Assembly (NCBI GenBank): GCA_037102815.1
Contig: BTPP01000009.1
Location: 434,001-498,000 of the forward strand
Length of the DNA: 64,000 nt
Direction: 5' to 3'
Source of the DNA: Neurospora intermedia
Lineage: Eukaryota; Ascomycota; Sordariomycetes; Sordariales; Sordariaceae
Shown here: positions 37,278-50,198 of the stretch, piece by piece
How the letters are laid out: every line of letters begins with the position of its first letter
How positions within the stretch are numbered: position 1 is the stretch's first letter
Notes under the pieces: model-generated
What the model was told of the DNA's origin: nothing
Databases searched by the model: none
Seen by the model: only the letters and a program-made list of their open reading frames with translations
Made by a program: the position numbers and the translations under genes

Positions 37278-40249
37278 CTATATCCCCTCTCTTAAAGCCT
37301 CCTCGATACTCCCCAGCTGACTCACATCCAACGCCTCCACCGTCACTTTACTCGGCAACCCACCCTTCCTCGACAGAAACCCTGGGATCACGCCGGGTTG
37401 ATTGATGCCCGGCGCCCTAGGTTTGATGGTCGTCCCCGTCGTCGCAGAGGACACGGACCGCAAGGAAGACGACAGGGGGGTGGTGGTGGTTGTAGTTGCC
37501 GTGCCGGCCGTGCCAGTGGTGGTGGACGAGCTGACGCTTCGGTAGGATGACTTGCCGTCGCTTGCAGCAATGGCGATGCCTAGGCCGGTGCCTGTGCCTG
37601 TGCTTCCTGTTCCAACCGGGGTGGATGTGGGCTCGGGGAGTTCCGGGGTTGGCTCCAATCCTGTTGATCTTCCCGTGGTTCCGGGTGCTGCGTCGAGTGC
37701 GGTAGTCGGCTGGCTAGAACTCTGGCTCCAAGGCCGCCACGAGACTAGCCTACCCAAGGTAGGAAGAGACAGCTGACGGGAGGCTGTTGATCGCACAGAA
37801 GAGGACATATGCAAACCGTCAGTGTGGGCGCGACGATTGGGATTGAGGAAGAAGGGCGGCTCGGCGACCGAGGGACGTTTGTTATTCTGGGAGGTGGATA
37901 CGGGTCGGGGTAGGCGCTGTCCTACCAGGGCCAAATTATCTCTGGCGTGCATGCTTCCGCGCGAACCGCGCGCCGAGATGGTCGGCATGGCCGTGACGTT
38001 GCTGATTCCGGTTCCGGCGGCACTGAGGCCGAGGGGTCGCAGGGTCAGTTGGCTCGGGCGCACCTTGAGGGTGTGGATATCGAGACCGTTGGAGAGGGAC
38101 ATGATGGATTCGTGCGAGGTCATCCGTCGGAGTCCTCCTGCTCGTTGCTCTGCCGCTTCGGGGTGGAAGTCGAGATCTCTGTGAATCGTGTCGTCGGTCA
38201 CAATTTCCGGGTCATCGACATCGCCATTTGCGCTGATGGTCTCAACGGTGTCGTCTTCGGCGGAGGAAACCCCGTGGGCCATGTCGGGTACGTCGTCGGT
38301 GGTGTAAGCGCCCATGGCCTGGTTGAGCTCCTCGGCAAGAACGAGACCGGCTAGCGAACGGTGACCGGGATACGGTGGTGAACAGGTGCCAGAGTTGTGC
38401 ATGGCCGTACTACGAGTCGACCATTGGGAGGCCTGTCTGCGGTGCGACTTTCGGTTCCATTCGGGCGAAGTTGGATCGACACTTGTTGTGGGAGAGTTGG
38501 GGACCGACACCTCAATGATGCCGCGGTCGAAGACGGAATTGCGCCGGGGGTTCGATTGGGGAGAGGTCGGCGCGGAGGATGGCGCAAATTCGGAGGGCAT
38601 TTCGGAGATTAGGGACCAACGGCCTGCTGCTGTCGAGGTGGAATCGTGAGCACTGTGACGCGGGATAAAGGGTGGCCCAAGGCCACGGCCCGCCTGCCAT
38701 TGGGGATTCTGGGAGGATACTGGTGTTGTAGGTGCTGAGATGATGTGTGGCGGCGAAAAGGTACCTGAAGTCATGGATCTCCTGTTCTTCTTTGGTTTTC
38801 GTGTCTCGCCCTTCTGGGCGATATGGTAATGGTGGTGGACGTGCACGGCTTGTGAGATCTTTGGTGTTTTGGCCGAGTCTGGATCGTCGAATTCGGTCTG
38901 TAGTGTTGATACGGTACCCAACTGCTTAGGATTACTTGATGACGGCTGGTGATAGTGTATCTGTTCCCGTAGGAGTTGGATTTCGTCGTGTGAGTTCATT
39001 AGCATCTCACGCAGTTCGGCAATGCCCAGTTGTAGGTTGGCGTTGTCCTGCAAGAGGTCGCGTACGAAATGCGACACGACATTGCGCGTGCTCTTGGTGT
39101 CGGATAGGGACTTGACAGCGGCAGCGCCCTTAAGTCTGCCTGCTGCCGTGCTGAGCTCCTTTTCCATTTCTCGTTGTTTTTCGATACGGCCGATAACCTC
39201 GGCGTGTCGTTCCCGTTCTTCTTTTGCTTCCTTCTCCATGCGCTCCAGTTGCTCCTGCAAGTCGTTGATTCCCTTTTCGGCCTGCTTCCAACGTGTGATG
39301 GCGGTGCGCGCCTCCTCCTGTGTATTGACCAAGGTCGCCTGTAGTGTCGCCTGCTCCTCCTCGAGCATAGAGAGCTGCTTCTCCAGGGTCGCCGCCCTCT
39401 CCGCCGCCAATTCCAGTCGGCGGATCTCGCGCTGGGACTCGCGCAGGGTGGTCTCGAGGTAGTCAATGCGGGTGTCGGCCTCTCGGACGGTATCATTGAG
39501 CGACTCGAGTTCGGCATGGAGGCTGTAATTCTCGTGTATCGTTTCCCTGTTCCTTTCCTCGAGCTCTGCATTTTCGCGTTCCAGCTGTTCAATGCGAGCG
39601 GTGAGTTCGGCGCGGTCGCGTTCGGCGGCGGCCATGTAAGCCTCATGGCGGATGAGCAGAGTCTGGAGGGAAAAGGTCAGCGAGGAGAAGCATTCCTCCG
39701 GCCTGGGTTGTCGCGCGCGCCATTTGCTGTGCGTTGCAGGTGTCTTTTCCGACCACTCTAGCATTGTGCAATCTGTGAGGAAGACAAGGTAGATGCAGAT
39801 GAGTTTGCGACCAGGCCATGGTCGAAGCCAAATCAAGGGATATGAAGGGAGCGATTGACGGTGGCGCCAGGCGCACAGGGAGCGGATGAAAGGAATGCGG
39901 CACGCATCAAACAGGGAGCAGGTCTGCGTCATTGATTACTCACCTGGCCCATTTTGGCGGCCGTATGGACATCGCGCTCGACGCTCTTGAGGAGCGTACA
40001 GTTGTGCCTAAGATAGACGCAGTCCTCCCTTCCACAGCAGCACCGCATAGCCGACGGCTGTGCCCCCTGGGCGGAGTTATCGCCGCTGGATCCCATGGCG
40101 GCGGTGGGTGATGTTGGAGGATGTTGCGGCACGAGCCTAGCTACGGGCTCAGCAGCAGCAGCAGTAGCAGGAGCAGCAGCGGCGGCAACGGCTACTTCTT
40201 GTTCGCAGTCGGCGTTCGGGGTCGCGGCGTCTGCCATTCCCATTCCCAT
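37278..40249 (-). CDS. Conserved coiled-coil protein with N-terminal Cys motif, 896 aa
   Basis: Two exons, 40249-39944 and 39662-37278, phase 0, joining HTAAKMGQ to TLLIRHEAYMAAAER. An unspliced upstream frame (to 39932) also exists but lacks the Cys motif. Residues 22-36 are Ala-rich; a Cys motif CCC-x4-C-x6-C follows at 70-84. Residues about 110-345 form a long heptad-type coiled coil, with the well-conserved block VKSL...NVVSHFVRDLLQDNANLQLGIAELREML. The rest is Ser/Thr/Pro-rich, with RRMTSHESIMSLSNGL and many SP/TP sites suggesting phosphorylation, and a KVTVEALDVSQLGSIEEAL end. This layout fits fungal cytoskeletal or polarity scaffolds. I do not recognise a named gene. Confidence 0.82.
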
Positions 40250-43212
40250 GCCTATAGTGTATGTACTGGACTCGTCGGGCTACTCGGGGACCGTCGCTGG
40301 AATGTGTTGTCGTCACAGGCGGATGAAGAGGAGCAGGATGAGGAGGAGGAGGAGGAGGATGGTGTTTTGGTCAACACCACCTCCACCATGCTGCTGAAAT
40401 GTCGACCCCTGATTGACTGGAGGATCGGCGGCACCGGGAGCACGAATCTGGACTCGCTTTGGCGCTGTGGCTTTTTAGGGACGAACGGCGTAGAAGTCGG
40501 TAAGGAACAGGTAGGGAACACCTGAGCACAGATACCCGAATGCCGTGTCGGAGATTTTGCAGGCAGGATGGAGAAAAAGAAGGTCGGGAAAAAGCACGAG
40601 GACCACGGATCGTTGACTCGGAAGTCGCAAGGATTGGCCGGCAAAGGACGGTGAACCCGGCAAAGTGGGTGTTTCGATATTGACACTGGGATCCTGATGA
40701 CAGCAGAGTTAATGGAGGAAGAGGAAACGGGGCCTCGCCGGTCTATAGGCTAGAGGTATAGGATATCGGTCGGTGGGTATGGGTTAGACAGACGAAGGGA
40801 AATGGAGAGAGAAAAAAAGAGCGAAAAAAGGAAAAAAAATAAAAGAAGGAAAATTGAATGATAACGACCAAAACGGCGAGCACTGGTTGGACATCCCCCC
40901 CTGTCCCCGTGGCCCCGGGTTCCTCAAGCAGAATGATCCATGTCTTCCACTTGTCCCCATTTGAGGCCCCGGTCCGGTCCTCATGTGCTTCGTGTTGGGT
41001 ATGAAGGCGTTGAACAACACAGAGCAGAAATGACTGGCGTCCATTGTGGATTCGATTCCAGAGGTCGAGGACGCGCCAGGTCACCACTGCACAAGCAGAG
41101 AATGCGTGCATTTCGTCGCCAATGACTGACACTGGCGCAATCGCTGCAGCCCGCTTACAGATGCGGCCAAGACTGACTACCACAAATGGAAAGGTGTCGG
41201 GGTGGAAAGAGGCCCAGACGCGGCTTGTGCCAGAGACAAGGGTTGCGCCGAACAGGTACCCGCTCACACCAATCACACCACACAACAGTCCTCCAGTACC
41301 TTCCCTCAGCTGTCAGCTGTCTTTCCTTCTGTTATAGCTTTGGTAGCTTCCTCCACACTTTCATTAGCACACACACTCATCCACCAGCTGCCAGAGGCTA
41401 CAAAGGTACAAGAGCGCTCACCGCCCAATGCACATCACCCTAACCACTTCCAGCTTAGCCGCCTTGTGTCTTTCCTCTTTCCCCGGTCCGCGGCCCCATT
41501 GCGACCAAACCCCACTCACACCCAAGTGGAGGAATCCATTGATAAAGCAACGAACAACAACAACAACAACGAACCGAACGACAAGTCGTCATACCATCAA
41601 CCACCGACCGATTGACCGAGACACCAGACGAAACACGCGAGGCCATTTCGAGAAAGAGGGGTTCGCAGAAGGGAAGGGGACTGACCCTTTTTACGTCTTC
41701 TTTTATACCGTGGCCACAGTGGAAAAGACGACCCAACATCCGTTCGTCATCATGTGCAAGCGAGCGAGCGAGTCGTGTGCCAATAGTCTAATGTTATCTC
41801 CGATCCAATGTCCACCAAATGCAGATACGCAGCACGTAGATCAAATAAGATGAGATGAGATGAGATAATTATACCCCAAAATAATTACCCGTTAATTCAA
41901 TCCAATTCAATCAATCAATCAACAACGACAGCCAACAGATTCATCCGCAAGGCTGCTGCCCGCTGCTGCTTGCTTACTTATCCAACTACATCTAACTAAC
42001 GAAAAGAGGAAAAATGATCTCCAAGCGAAACGAGTCCGCGGCCGCGATTGACCGGGGGCCAGCCAGTCTATCCCTTTTAAAGAAATGCACAGACAGACCT
42101 CTTTTCCTCTCAAGATATGTCCCTTGGCCAAACGTGCTCTGCAACCCAGGATACAGCATTTCCACCCAAAAAGCCTCCTTTTGGGCCAGGCAGGTGAATT
42201 GCGAAAAGGAATTTCCCAGCAATATTCGAGTTGGAGAGGTAAAAGGGTTGTCAATCTACTTAGGTTGGTGGAGAGTACTGAAAGTTGTATGTAATGCTAA
42301 GTATTGATGATGTCTTGGGATACATCGATGCTGAACTAAATGCTTAGGGTAGAAATTTGGTACATACCTGGATACATAGACTGACCGATTGACCGGGGTT
42401 TGTTCTTCGTCAGTTCTTCTTCTTCTTTTTTGAACGATGCGATGATCAAAGGAAAGAAAGAAATGAGTATCTGCGCTGAACGACATAGCACGTGCCGTCA
42501 ATCAATTCAATTCAATTCAATTCAGTTCAATCCACCCCGCCTCTTTCGTTTTTCTCTCCTTTTCTAGGTATCCTCCCCGCTCGTGTCTGTCTTAGACTTT
42601 ACTCGCTGCAACTGAAGTTTCTCACGGTTCTTTCATTGGAGATTGAAACACCGTCACCGACGTGCACGAATTCCCCATCCTGTAGGTCTCAAATTTCCCC
42701 GCATCCTCCATCGATGCCCGCTCGCTCGCTCATGCCCGCCCGCTCATTATGCCCGCTCATAGCCGCCTCATGCGGCCCGCGGGACGGCTTTAAAACATGG
42801 AGCATCCATCCATCCATGGTCTTTCTTTTTTTTTTTTTCTCTCTCTTTTCCCTTTTCCTCGAACACTGCATTGATCCTACATGATTGTGCATGCAACTGA
42901 AATGTCTCCACATTGAAGTGATCCTTGACTACCTAGGTGACGGGCGGGCGGGCGGGCGGGCGGGCGGTCGGTTCCGGCGATCCATCCGATCCTAGGTATC
43001 CAGCGGTGGTTCTTCAGTTTTCTGTCTGTCTTCTGCTGCCCTACTACAGTAGTTTGCATTGTCGCATGACGCCGATTCTTCTTCCCGCTTCTTTCTTTCT
43101 CTCTTTTTTTTTTATATCGTCTCTCACGGGCATTCGTTCGGTTCTCTCGCTTCCAACGATCTCTTCATCTTTTGTAGGACAATCACTTAACACTCAGGAT
43201 CTACTCCCGCTC

Positions 43213-43243
<31 letters not shown>

Positions 43244-44184
43244 AAGACCAAGATCTCGTGTACCATTAATGTAGAATCATCGCCACCGCCGCGGCAGCCG
43301 GACCTTACCTGATGTAATCACCAATCCATCACCTCCAGGGGCAATGTGTCGTCACAAGAGTACGGAGTCAAGCCATCAAGTACCTAGCGACGAGGTACAG
43401 TACCGCGAGGCCGTCGTCGCAGATACTTTAAATTATTTCCATACACATCTCTCAGTACACTACGGTCAAAGAGAAGAAAGGCGAGGAAGCTAAGGTTGCG
43501 ACTGTGAAAGTGATGAGGTGAACGGCAATGAGTACAAATAGTAGCACACCCAGGAATAACTCCAACATGATGGATGTCCTCGGAAGAGCAGAATGGACGG
43601 ATAGGTCCGAGATAAACATTACTTCAAAGAATACCGCTATTTCCCCTTCATTAAGTTATTCAAGTGACTACCTTATACTCGCTATTTCCCTTGTACAACA
43701 AGCAAGAAAAGCCCAGCATGCTTATGCCTATGCCTGCCAAAGCACTACATTATAAGCCATCCCCTTTGTGTATTGGGTCACACGCTATATACCCAAGATC
43801 ACGCGTCCAGGCCCGCTCGCTACCTGTTTCCTTGATCCTTCCGAGAGAATAAAATATAATCTAAACTGCGATTCGCCTGTGCTAGTTGTTCTGAGCGTTC
43901 CAGCAGCACCAGTTCCAGACAGCTGCTGGCTGCTCCCTGGCCGCGGACGCGTTCAATACTCATATCGGCAATTATCTTGTTTGTTGAGACGGATGCAATT
44001 AGAGCAAGGGCGTTTGCGGTCACACTGAAAGAACATAACCATGTCAATAACATGACTTCCCCACAAGATAGGAACAACTCACCTTGTGTTTCCCCCGATG
44101 ACACCGGATGCAAACCACCCTCTTGTATTTCCTTTTACTTCCTGTCCGATGCGGGGGTTGAGGGTTCTGGGGGCGCTCCTAGCC
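40250..44184. other. 3.9-kb gene-poor region with simple repeats
   Basis: No gene supported on either strand; the longest open frame (40743-41285, minus) is hydrophobic low-complexity without a family. Features seen: an AAC/AACAACA run near 41558, gatgagatgagat at about 41850-41868, attca repeats at about 42497-42525, a cggg tetranucleotide run at 42941-42967, and 27 A at 43214-43240. It probably contains a long promoter and 5' leader for the coiled-coil gene and the regulator's 3' end. Confidence 0.55.
43214..43240 (+). repeat. A27 homopolymer
   Basis: Twenty-seven consecutive A within gene-free DNA. The length may be affected by sequencing or assembly error. No target duplication or element end was noticed next to it. 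Confidence 0.9.
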
Positions 44185-47100
44185 CTAAAGAGTCGCCCCA
44201 GCGCCTTCCGCGCTTCCAGTCCCAGTTCTTGCTCTAGGGCCACTGGCACCAGTCCCTTGCTCAGGCCTTCCTCCTGTAGCATCGACCCAAGAAGAACCGC
44301 GAGGATTCTCAAGCCAATCGCGCTCAGGATACACCATAAAGTCCATGATATTGAACTGCCCCACTCCCTGTGCCGATCCTCCTCCTCCCATTGCCGAGCC
44401 ATGCATGACATCGCTGCCCATGCCTTGGCCTGGCGGCTGCTTGCTACCACTTTCGCCATCATCAATTAGTCCTCTTCCGCCGCCAGCGCCCTCCATACCA
44501 TGTCCCTGGCCCATACTGTGGTTCTGGTTCGTTTCAGTTCCGCTAGCATTCTGTGCTGGGGCAATGGCTGACAGAGGAAACCTGGGCATGTTGAAGAAGT
44601 CAAAAACATCGAGATATTCCAGATCGTTGGCCCCCCCTCCTCCTCCTCCTGTTCCTCCTTCTGTTCCCATACCAAAATGTCCGTTGCTGTTATTGGTGAC
44701 AGGCATCATGACGCCTGCGCTCATCACACTGTTTCCGGCCGCGGTGCCCGTCAATGCTCCGTGTTGCCGCGAGCCATGCCTAGGCTGGCGACTAATCAAC
44801 AGGTCCAAGTCGAATGCGGTCCGTCGCATGTCCGCCAGAATCCGCACGCTACTGGGCGTCACCTCGTCGCCCTCGCTTACGCTGGCCTTGTATTCGTCTA
44901 GTACGCGCGTCAGGAGATTGGAGTAGCGCGTGGCTACGGGCCAGTACTTGCCCATCTCGCGCAGGGTGTCAACAAAGAACTGGATATCCGGGTTGAGGCT
45001 GCGCTCAACGGTGCTGCCGTGAACCAGTAGAACACGGGCAGCGACCCAGAGCGTGAACGCAAAGGGAGGGCCAAGTGTGGAGAGCAAGTTGTATTCGACG
45101 ACGAATTTACCCAGGGCAAGGATATTATTGACTGTGTCGCGGCAGGTTTGAGAGGCCATGTAGGAAGGAGAGAAGATGGGTGAACGGACGGTGGGGTATG
45201 CGGCTGACGAGTGCAGACGAATGACGGCGGTGTGGTAGGTCGCATGGAGCATGATCCAGGCGCAGTTTAGAGTACGGGCAACCCTGGGGTGCTCATAGAT
45301 CTTGGCCATGTTGCTGTAGTCATCGGGGAGTTCGAATTTCCACACTTTGAGCATTGTATCCAGTTCTCGATAGCGGTGCTGCCAATTTTCAACATCGGTG
45401 AGAGATGAGATGTCGACGGGCTGCTTGAGGAACTTGTGGATCTTGGAGAGAATACCCAGGATTTCGATATAGTAGCTGAAGGCGCCAAGATTCTCGGGCT
45501 TGTTGACTTGGTAGTCGGCGGAGCTGTTGCTGTTGAGTCGGCTATCATCGTCAGCGGCGTAGAACCATCTAGTCTCAACTTTTTGATTCTTAATCCACAG
45601 TTCGTTGCGGCATGGAAGGGTCCGGTCAATTTCCTTGTCATCGAGCGCAAAGTCGAACGCCGTGGAAATGGTAGCGTAGCGATCGAGCACATATACCATC
45701 CAGAACAACCTTCTGCGGGTCTCCTCCTCGGTGAAGTCGCGGGGTTCTGGAAGGACCATGGCGCGAAGAGTGTAGATTGAGGGATAGCTTGGACAAACTG
45801 TCATGGAGTTCGTCTCGACGGCCAAGCCAAGCTGCACCACCCCTCGAGTGATGAGAGCCATGATGTTCCATCCTGGGGGTCCGTTGCTACTACCGCATAG
45901 ATCCAGCGCAAGGATCACCAGGGCTTGCAGCGACATGACGGATGAATGTTCCATTCCATAGAGTAAAACACGCTGCTTCGAGGCCGTGTAGAAACGCTGC
46001 CGACTCTCCTTGGGGAGCATCTTGTCCGTTGCGAATCTCATGGCTGTAGCCACAATGGCATGCAACAGGATCTTTTCTTCCTCGTTCGGGATTCTCTCGC
46101 CAAAAAACAGATCTTTTGTGGTCTCACGGTTCAGGATTGGACACCATGGGTGGATGTGCTTGAAGTATAGCTCCATGAGAGCGTAACAAACGCCATACGG
46201 CGGAAGCTCCTGTTCAGCGCCTCCTTGCCCTTGCGTGGCCGGCAAAACGGCTGCTGTTAGCGACGGACCCGCCATCTGATGGGAGACGGCTCGGGGGGCG
46301 CCATAGTACTCTTGAACGGCCGCACTAGGGGTCATGGCCGGCTGTATCCGAGGCTGGGGAGTTGCCACATGCTGGAAGTTGTCATGGACGATGGCTGGAG
46401 TGTGAGGGCCCAGACTGAAATCGGCTGAAGTCGGGGGTTTGTGCATGAATAGAGCCCTCTCAGCCGAATCTGGGCCGGCGTGAGCGAAGACCGGAGGGGG
46501 TCCTGTATCGCGCGGTGTGCCGTGGCCGTTGCTCGGTAGGCTTGGTGTGCTCCGATGGCCTGATGGCGCATGGTTGTTTCTGTTGTTGGCATTGATGTTG
46601 AGGGTAGCACGACTGTTGACACTCCCCGGGCTCGTGTTGAGGTCGAGTCCGTGTGCCGCTAAGATGTCGGCGTGTCTTTTGAGCTCTGCTTCGAGATTGT
46701 CGAGACGTTGCTCTAACTCGCGGCCATAGCCGGCTCTGAGGCCGGGCTTCTTTCGTTCTTTGTACTCGCACACGACTGTATTTCTACTACACCATCCGCA
46801 GGCTGGTTGACCGCGGTCGCATTTTACCTAGTTCAGTATTAGTGGTGGGATGGCGGGGAGATGGGTTGCAATTGGGAAGATCAGGCGAACCTTTCGAGTT
46901 TTGCAAGTTTCACACCTTGTAATCCCTGGTCAGTTTCATTCGCCAATAGAACACTACACCACGATTGAAATTGAAATTTAAGTAGAGGTACACAAGATGC
47001 TTTTGAAAAGCTCGCCGTGTTGATGATGATGTGGTTGTTGTTGTTGTTGTTGTTGTTGGTGGTGAGGATGCCAGGACGTACGGGGGGTGTTATCAACAAC

Positions 47101-47446
47101 GTGTATAATACATGGTGGCACTAGCAAACAATGCCGAGTGTAGTATGATGGAGGTCGTCGTCGAGGCCAATAGGAAAAGAATGAAATGAATGAATATATG
47201 GACTTACGAGACAGAAAGGGGTCTCTTTCGCTTGCCATTAGGAAGCAGCTGGTCATTTGCGTGGTTATTGTCGTCGTCGTCGTCGTCGTCATCGTCGCCG
47301 CTCTGCTGGCCGTCGTCGCTGTAGACGGAGGCATTTGGCGGGCCATGCTGCTGCTGCTGCTGCTGCCCCTGGAATTGGAACAATGGCGGTCGTGACGGTC
47401 CTCTTGCCGCTGCATGATGCTGTTGCCCGGAAGCAGCAGCAGCCAT
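44185..47446 (-). CDS. Zn2Cys6 transcription factor with fungal_trans domain, 968 aa
   Basis: Three exons: 47446-47208, a 25-base microexon 46915-46891, and 46827-44185. Joined, they give SVSCETCKTRK-VKCDRGQPACGWC and a complete zinc cluster with cysteines 81, 84, 91, 98, 101 and 108 (C-x2-C-x6-C-x6-C-x2-C-x6-C). Before it are a Gln run (28-33), nine Asp (51-59) and a basic GKRKRP signal. After it, a coiled-coil dimerisation stretch (ELEQRLDNLEAELKRHADIL) follows. The regulatory fungal_trans domain begins near YALMELYFKHIHPWCPIL and includes RRRLFWMVYVLDRYA. The C-terminus is Gly/Asn/Gln-rich with a predicted activating character. The gene is divergent from LRA3 across 1.26 kb, so control of L-rhamnose genes is possible but unproven. 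Confidence 0.9.
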
Positions 47447-48707
47447 CGCGCTGGTCGGCAGCGATTCGATCGGATGCCTGTATACCTACTGATTGATGAT
47501 TGCGATTGGGGACGGCCGATCTGGGCCGAGGGTTGTAGTCGCGTTGGGTTGCTCGGCGTGATGGTGACCGAGCGGGGAGGCTGTTCGGGATGAAAAGCAG
47601 CGGATGCCGTTCAGGTTGCCTGGGTGGAGTGGAGGCCCTGCTGATGTCGATCCTGTGTCCGTGGGTTCGAGGTCAGTGCGCTCTTGTTTGTCTACCCTAC
47701 AGTAACAAAGCCGAAAACCAAGACGGTAGATACAGGTACATGTGGTATTGAATAATGTCTTTTGAATAGCAAAGTCTGGGAGCAACGAGATAGAATTCAA
47801 TTCGTGAAGGAATTTTGAAATGAACGATTCTAGGGCCAAGTATGGTTTCTTTGGGGTTCAAGTGGAAGTTAACTGCCTGGGAAATTGGTGGGCAAGACCA
47901 ATCCCCAGAGAAGAGAACCTTCTGTCTTGTCAACATCAACATCGAGCCACTCCCTCGCCAAGGGCTCTTCACTCAGTTCAGCTTTTCCCAGGTGGGCTTG
48001 GCGGGCGAGCGGAATGGAAGGTGTGCAGGCGCACGCAGACAAAGCGATCTTTCCATGAGTGGTTAGAAATGGTCTAACTGTGTCAGGAGAGGTTCGGGCT
48101 GATGTCGAACAGTGAAATCGGTACAGGCCTGGGCCAGCGGGGAAGAATGAAGGAATTCCCAAACGGGATAAGCAGGGGCAGGCATTGGCCAGGCCTCGAT
48201 ACCTCCGAACTCCGTCGCAACCACCAACAACCCTGTATCGATGGTAAAAATGACGAACTATTTGTTCCGACTATACAACATCAAAATAGAGTTCAGATCA
48301 ATATCAGGCTCATCGGCTCTCTTTTTGCCGGTATTCTTTTTCAGCAGCCGTTGATGCGGCCACCGTTGAAACGTGGAGGTGGGGTTGATGGCTTGCTGCA
48401 TCAAGGGACCAGACCAACCTAACAAAACCATTCCCGGGCGAACAAACAGCTCGGGATCTCCAAAACCCATTTGTGTTAAGTCTTTGCTCGTCGTCGGGAC
48501 ATCACCACCCGAATGGTGGCCCGAGTTCTCGATTGTTCTTTGGTGGCTAGAGGTAGTGATCATCGTCCATCGTGCTTTCCCATGTTGGAAAAAGCCGAGG
48601 TTAGGTAGAGCTCGTCTGGCTTAGATATAGTACTTGGACACCTTCTCGCTCCCCGTGCAATTCGTTCTCGGCTTCATGCCTCCTTTCCTTCAAGACCCAC
48701 AAACACA
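47447..48707. promoter_or_regulatory. Divergent intergenic region between regulator and LRA3
   Basis: A 1.26-kb gene-free stretch that must contain both divergent promoters. No specific operator could be assigned. CGG-type half sites for zinc-cluster proteins occur but not convincingly as a pair. Confidence 0.45.
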
Positions 48708-50198
48708 ATGGCGACAGCAAGACAGTTCCCTACCATCAAAAGCATACGATCTTCTGTGATCGGTGGCGTTGGCTCGGGTGGTGATTACCACAATGTCAAG
48801 GGCGGCCATTGGTATGACTTTCACCAAGACTCTTCTCGGGACTGACCACTAACAGCACAGGCTGATCGACTCTCCCATCTCGACGCCATGCTCACAATGG
48901 GAAAAGTATCGGGCTTCCCGTACAAGCTGGGGTATCAATGTCCTTGGCTCCTTCTTTGTTGAGATCGAGGCCACCGATGGCACCGTCGGATTCGCAACTG
49001 GCTTTGGAGGTAATGTTCCACTTCCAGATTCACATAAGACGCAATTCAAGCTAACCAATACACCACAATAATAGGTCCTCCGGCATGCTGGCTCGTCCAC
49101 CAACACTTTGAACGCTTCCTCATTGGCGCCGACCCCAGAAACACCAATCACCTCTTCGAGCAAATGTACCGCGCCTCCATGTTCTACGGCCGCAAGGGTC
49201 TGCCCGTCGCCGTCATCTCAGTCATCGACCTCGCCCTCTGGGACCTCCTCGGCAAGATCCGCAACGAGCCCGTCTACAAGATGATTGGCGGCGCCACCAA
49301 GGAGCGTCTCAACTTCTACTGCACCGGTCCCGACCCGCCGGCCGCTAAGGAGATGGGTTTCTGGGGCGCCAAGGTGCCGCTCCCCTATTGCCCGGAGGAA
49401 GGGCACGTTGGCCTGCAAAAGAACATTGAGTTCCTGCGCAAGCATCGCGAGGCCGTCGGCCCGGACTTTCCCCTGATGGTGGACTGCTACATGTCGCTCA
49501 ACGTGTCGTACACGATTGAGATTGTCGAGAAGACCAAGGACCTCGACATCAACTGGTGGGAGGAGTGTCTTTCCCCCGACGATACGGACGGCTTCGAGCA
49601 GATCAAGCGTGCCCACCCTACCGTCAAGTTCACCACGGGCGAGCACGAGTACTCGCGCTACGGATTCCGCAAGCTGATTGAGGGCAGAAACCTTGATATC
49701 ATCCAGCCGGATGTGATGTGGCTCGGCGGCATGACGGAGCTGCTCCGCGTGGCTGCCATGGCGGCCGCCTACGACATACCCGTTGTCCCGCACGCTAGTG
49801 GACCGTATAGTTACCACTTTGTGATGAGCCAGCCGAATACGCCGTTTCAGGAGTATTTGGCTAACTCGCCTGATGGAAAGAGCGTGCTGCCGGTGTTTGG
49901 TGATTTGTTCTTGGATGAGCCGATTCCGACCAAGGGGTTCTTGACGACGGCGGACCTGGATAAGCCGGGCTTTGGGTTGACGCTGAATCCCATGGCGAGG
50001 GCAAAGTTGATCCCCAGTGCTTATTTGCTTACACCACCACCCGCGGCATCGTTGACACCTGCGGGCGCTAGTTCGGGTGTGACAGGTGCTGAGGAGACAA
50101 AGCCGGCGCCGGCGCCGGGGGTGACAGAGCAGAAGGAGGAGAGTGACGGGGTGCTTGATGGGTTTGTAGCGAGGATTCAGGAGCTTACGAGCTTGTAG
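48708..50198 (+). CDS. LRA3: L-rhamnonate dehydratase, 458 aa
   Basis: Three exons: 48708-48811, 48861-49009, 49075-50198. The enzyme removes water from L-rhamnonate to give 2-keto-3-deoxy-L-rhamnonate, the third step of the fungal non-phosphorylated L-rhamnose pathway, in the cytosol. It is an enolase-superfamily (mandelate racemase subgroup) protein. The metal ligands are Asp221 (LMVDCYM), Glu247 or 248 (WWEEC) and Glu274 (TGEHEYS), with the catalytic His324 (VVPHASGPYSYH). The substrate-specific segment KVPLPYCPEEGH matches rhamnonate dehydratases. LRA1 follows on the same strand 803 bases downstream, which supports the call. The last roughly 55 residues are a Pro/Ala/Thr/Glu-rich extension beyond the barrel, unusual for the family. 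Galactonate or other acid-sugar dehydratase is a less likely alternative. Confidence 0.93.

Noticed and set aside
39663-39932. Unspliced N-terminus for the coiled-coil protein
   Set aside because: The open frame continues upstream, but splicing 39944 to 39662 joins the Cys motif and MGQ-TLLIRHEAYM in phase with good GTGAGT and CTCCAG sites.
40743-41285. 180-codon minus-strand frame
   Set aside because: The C-terminal half is Phe/Ser low complexity from a T/A-rich tract; no domain and no splice context.
44345-44926. 193-codon plus-strand frame
   Set aside because: Antisense shadow of the zinc-cluster protein's C-terminal region, Pro/Ser-rich only.
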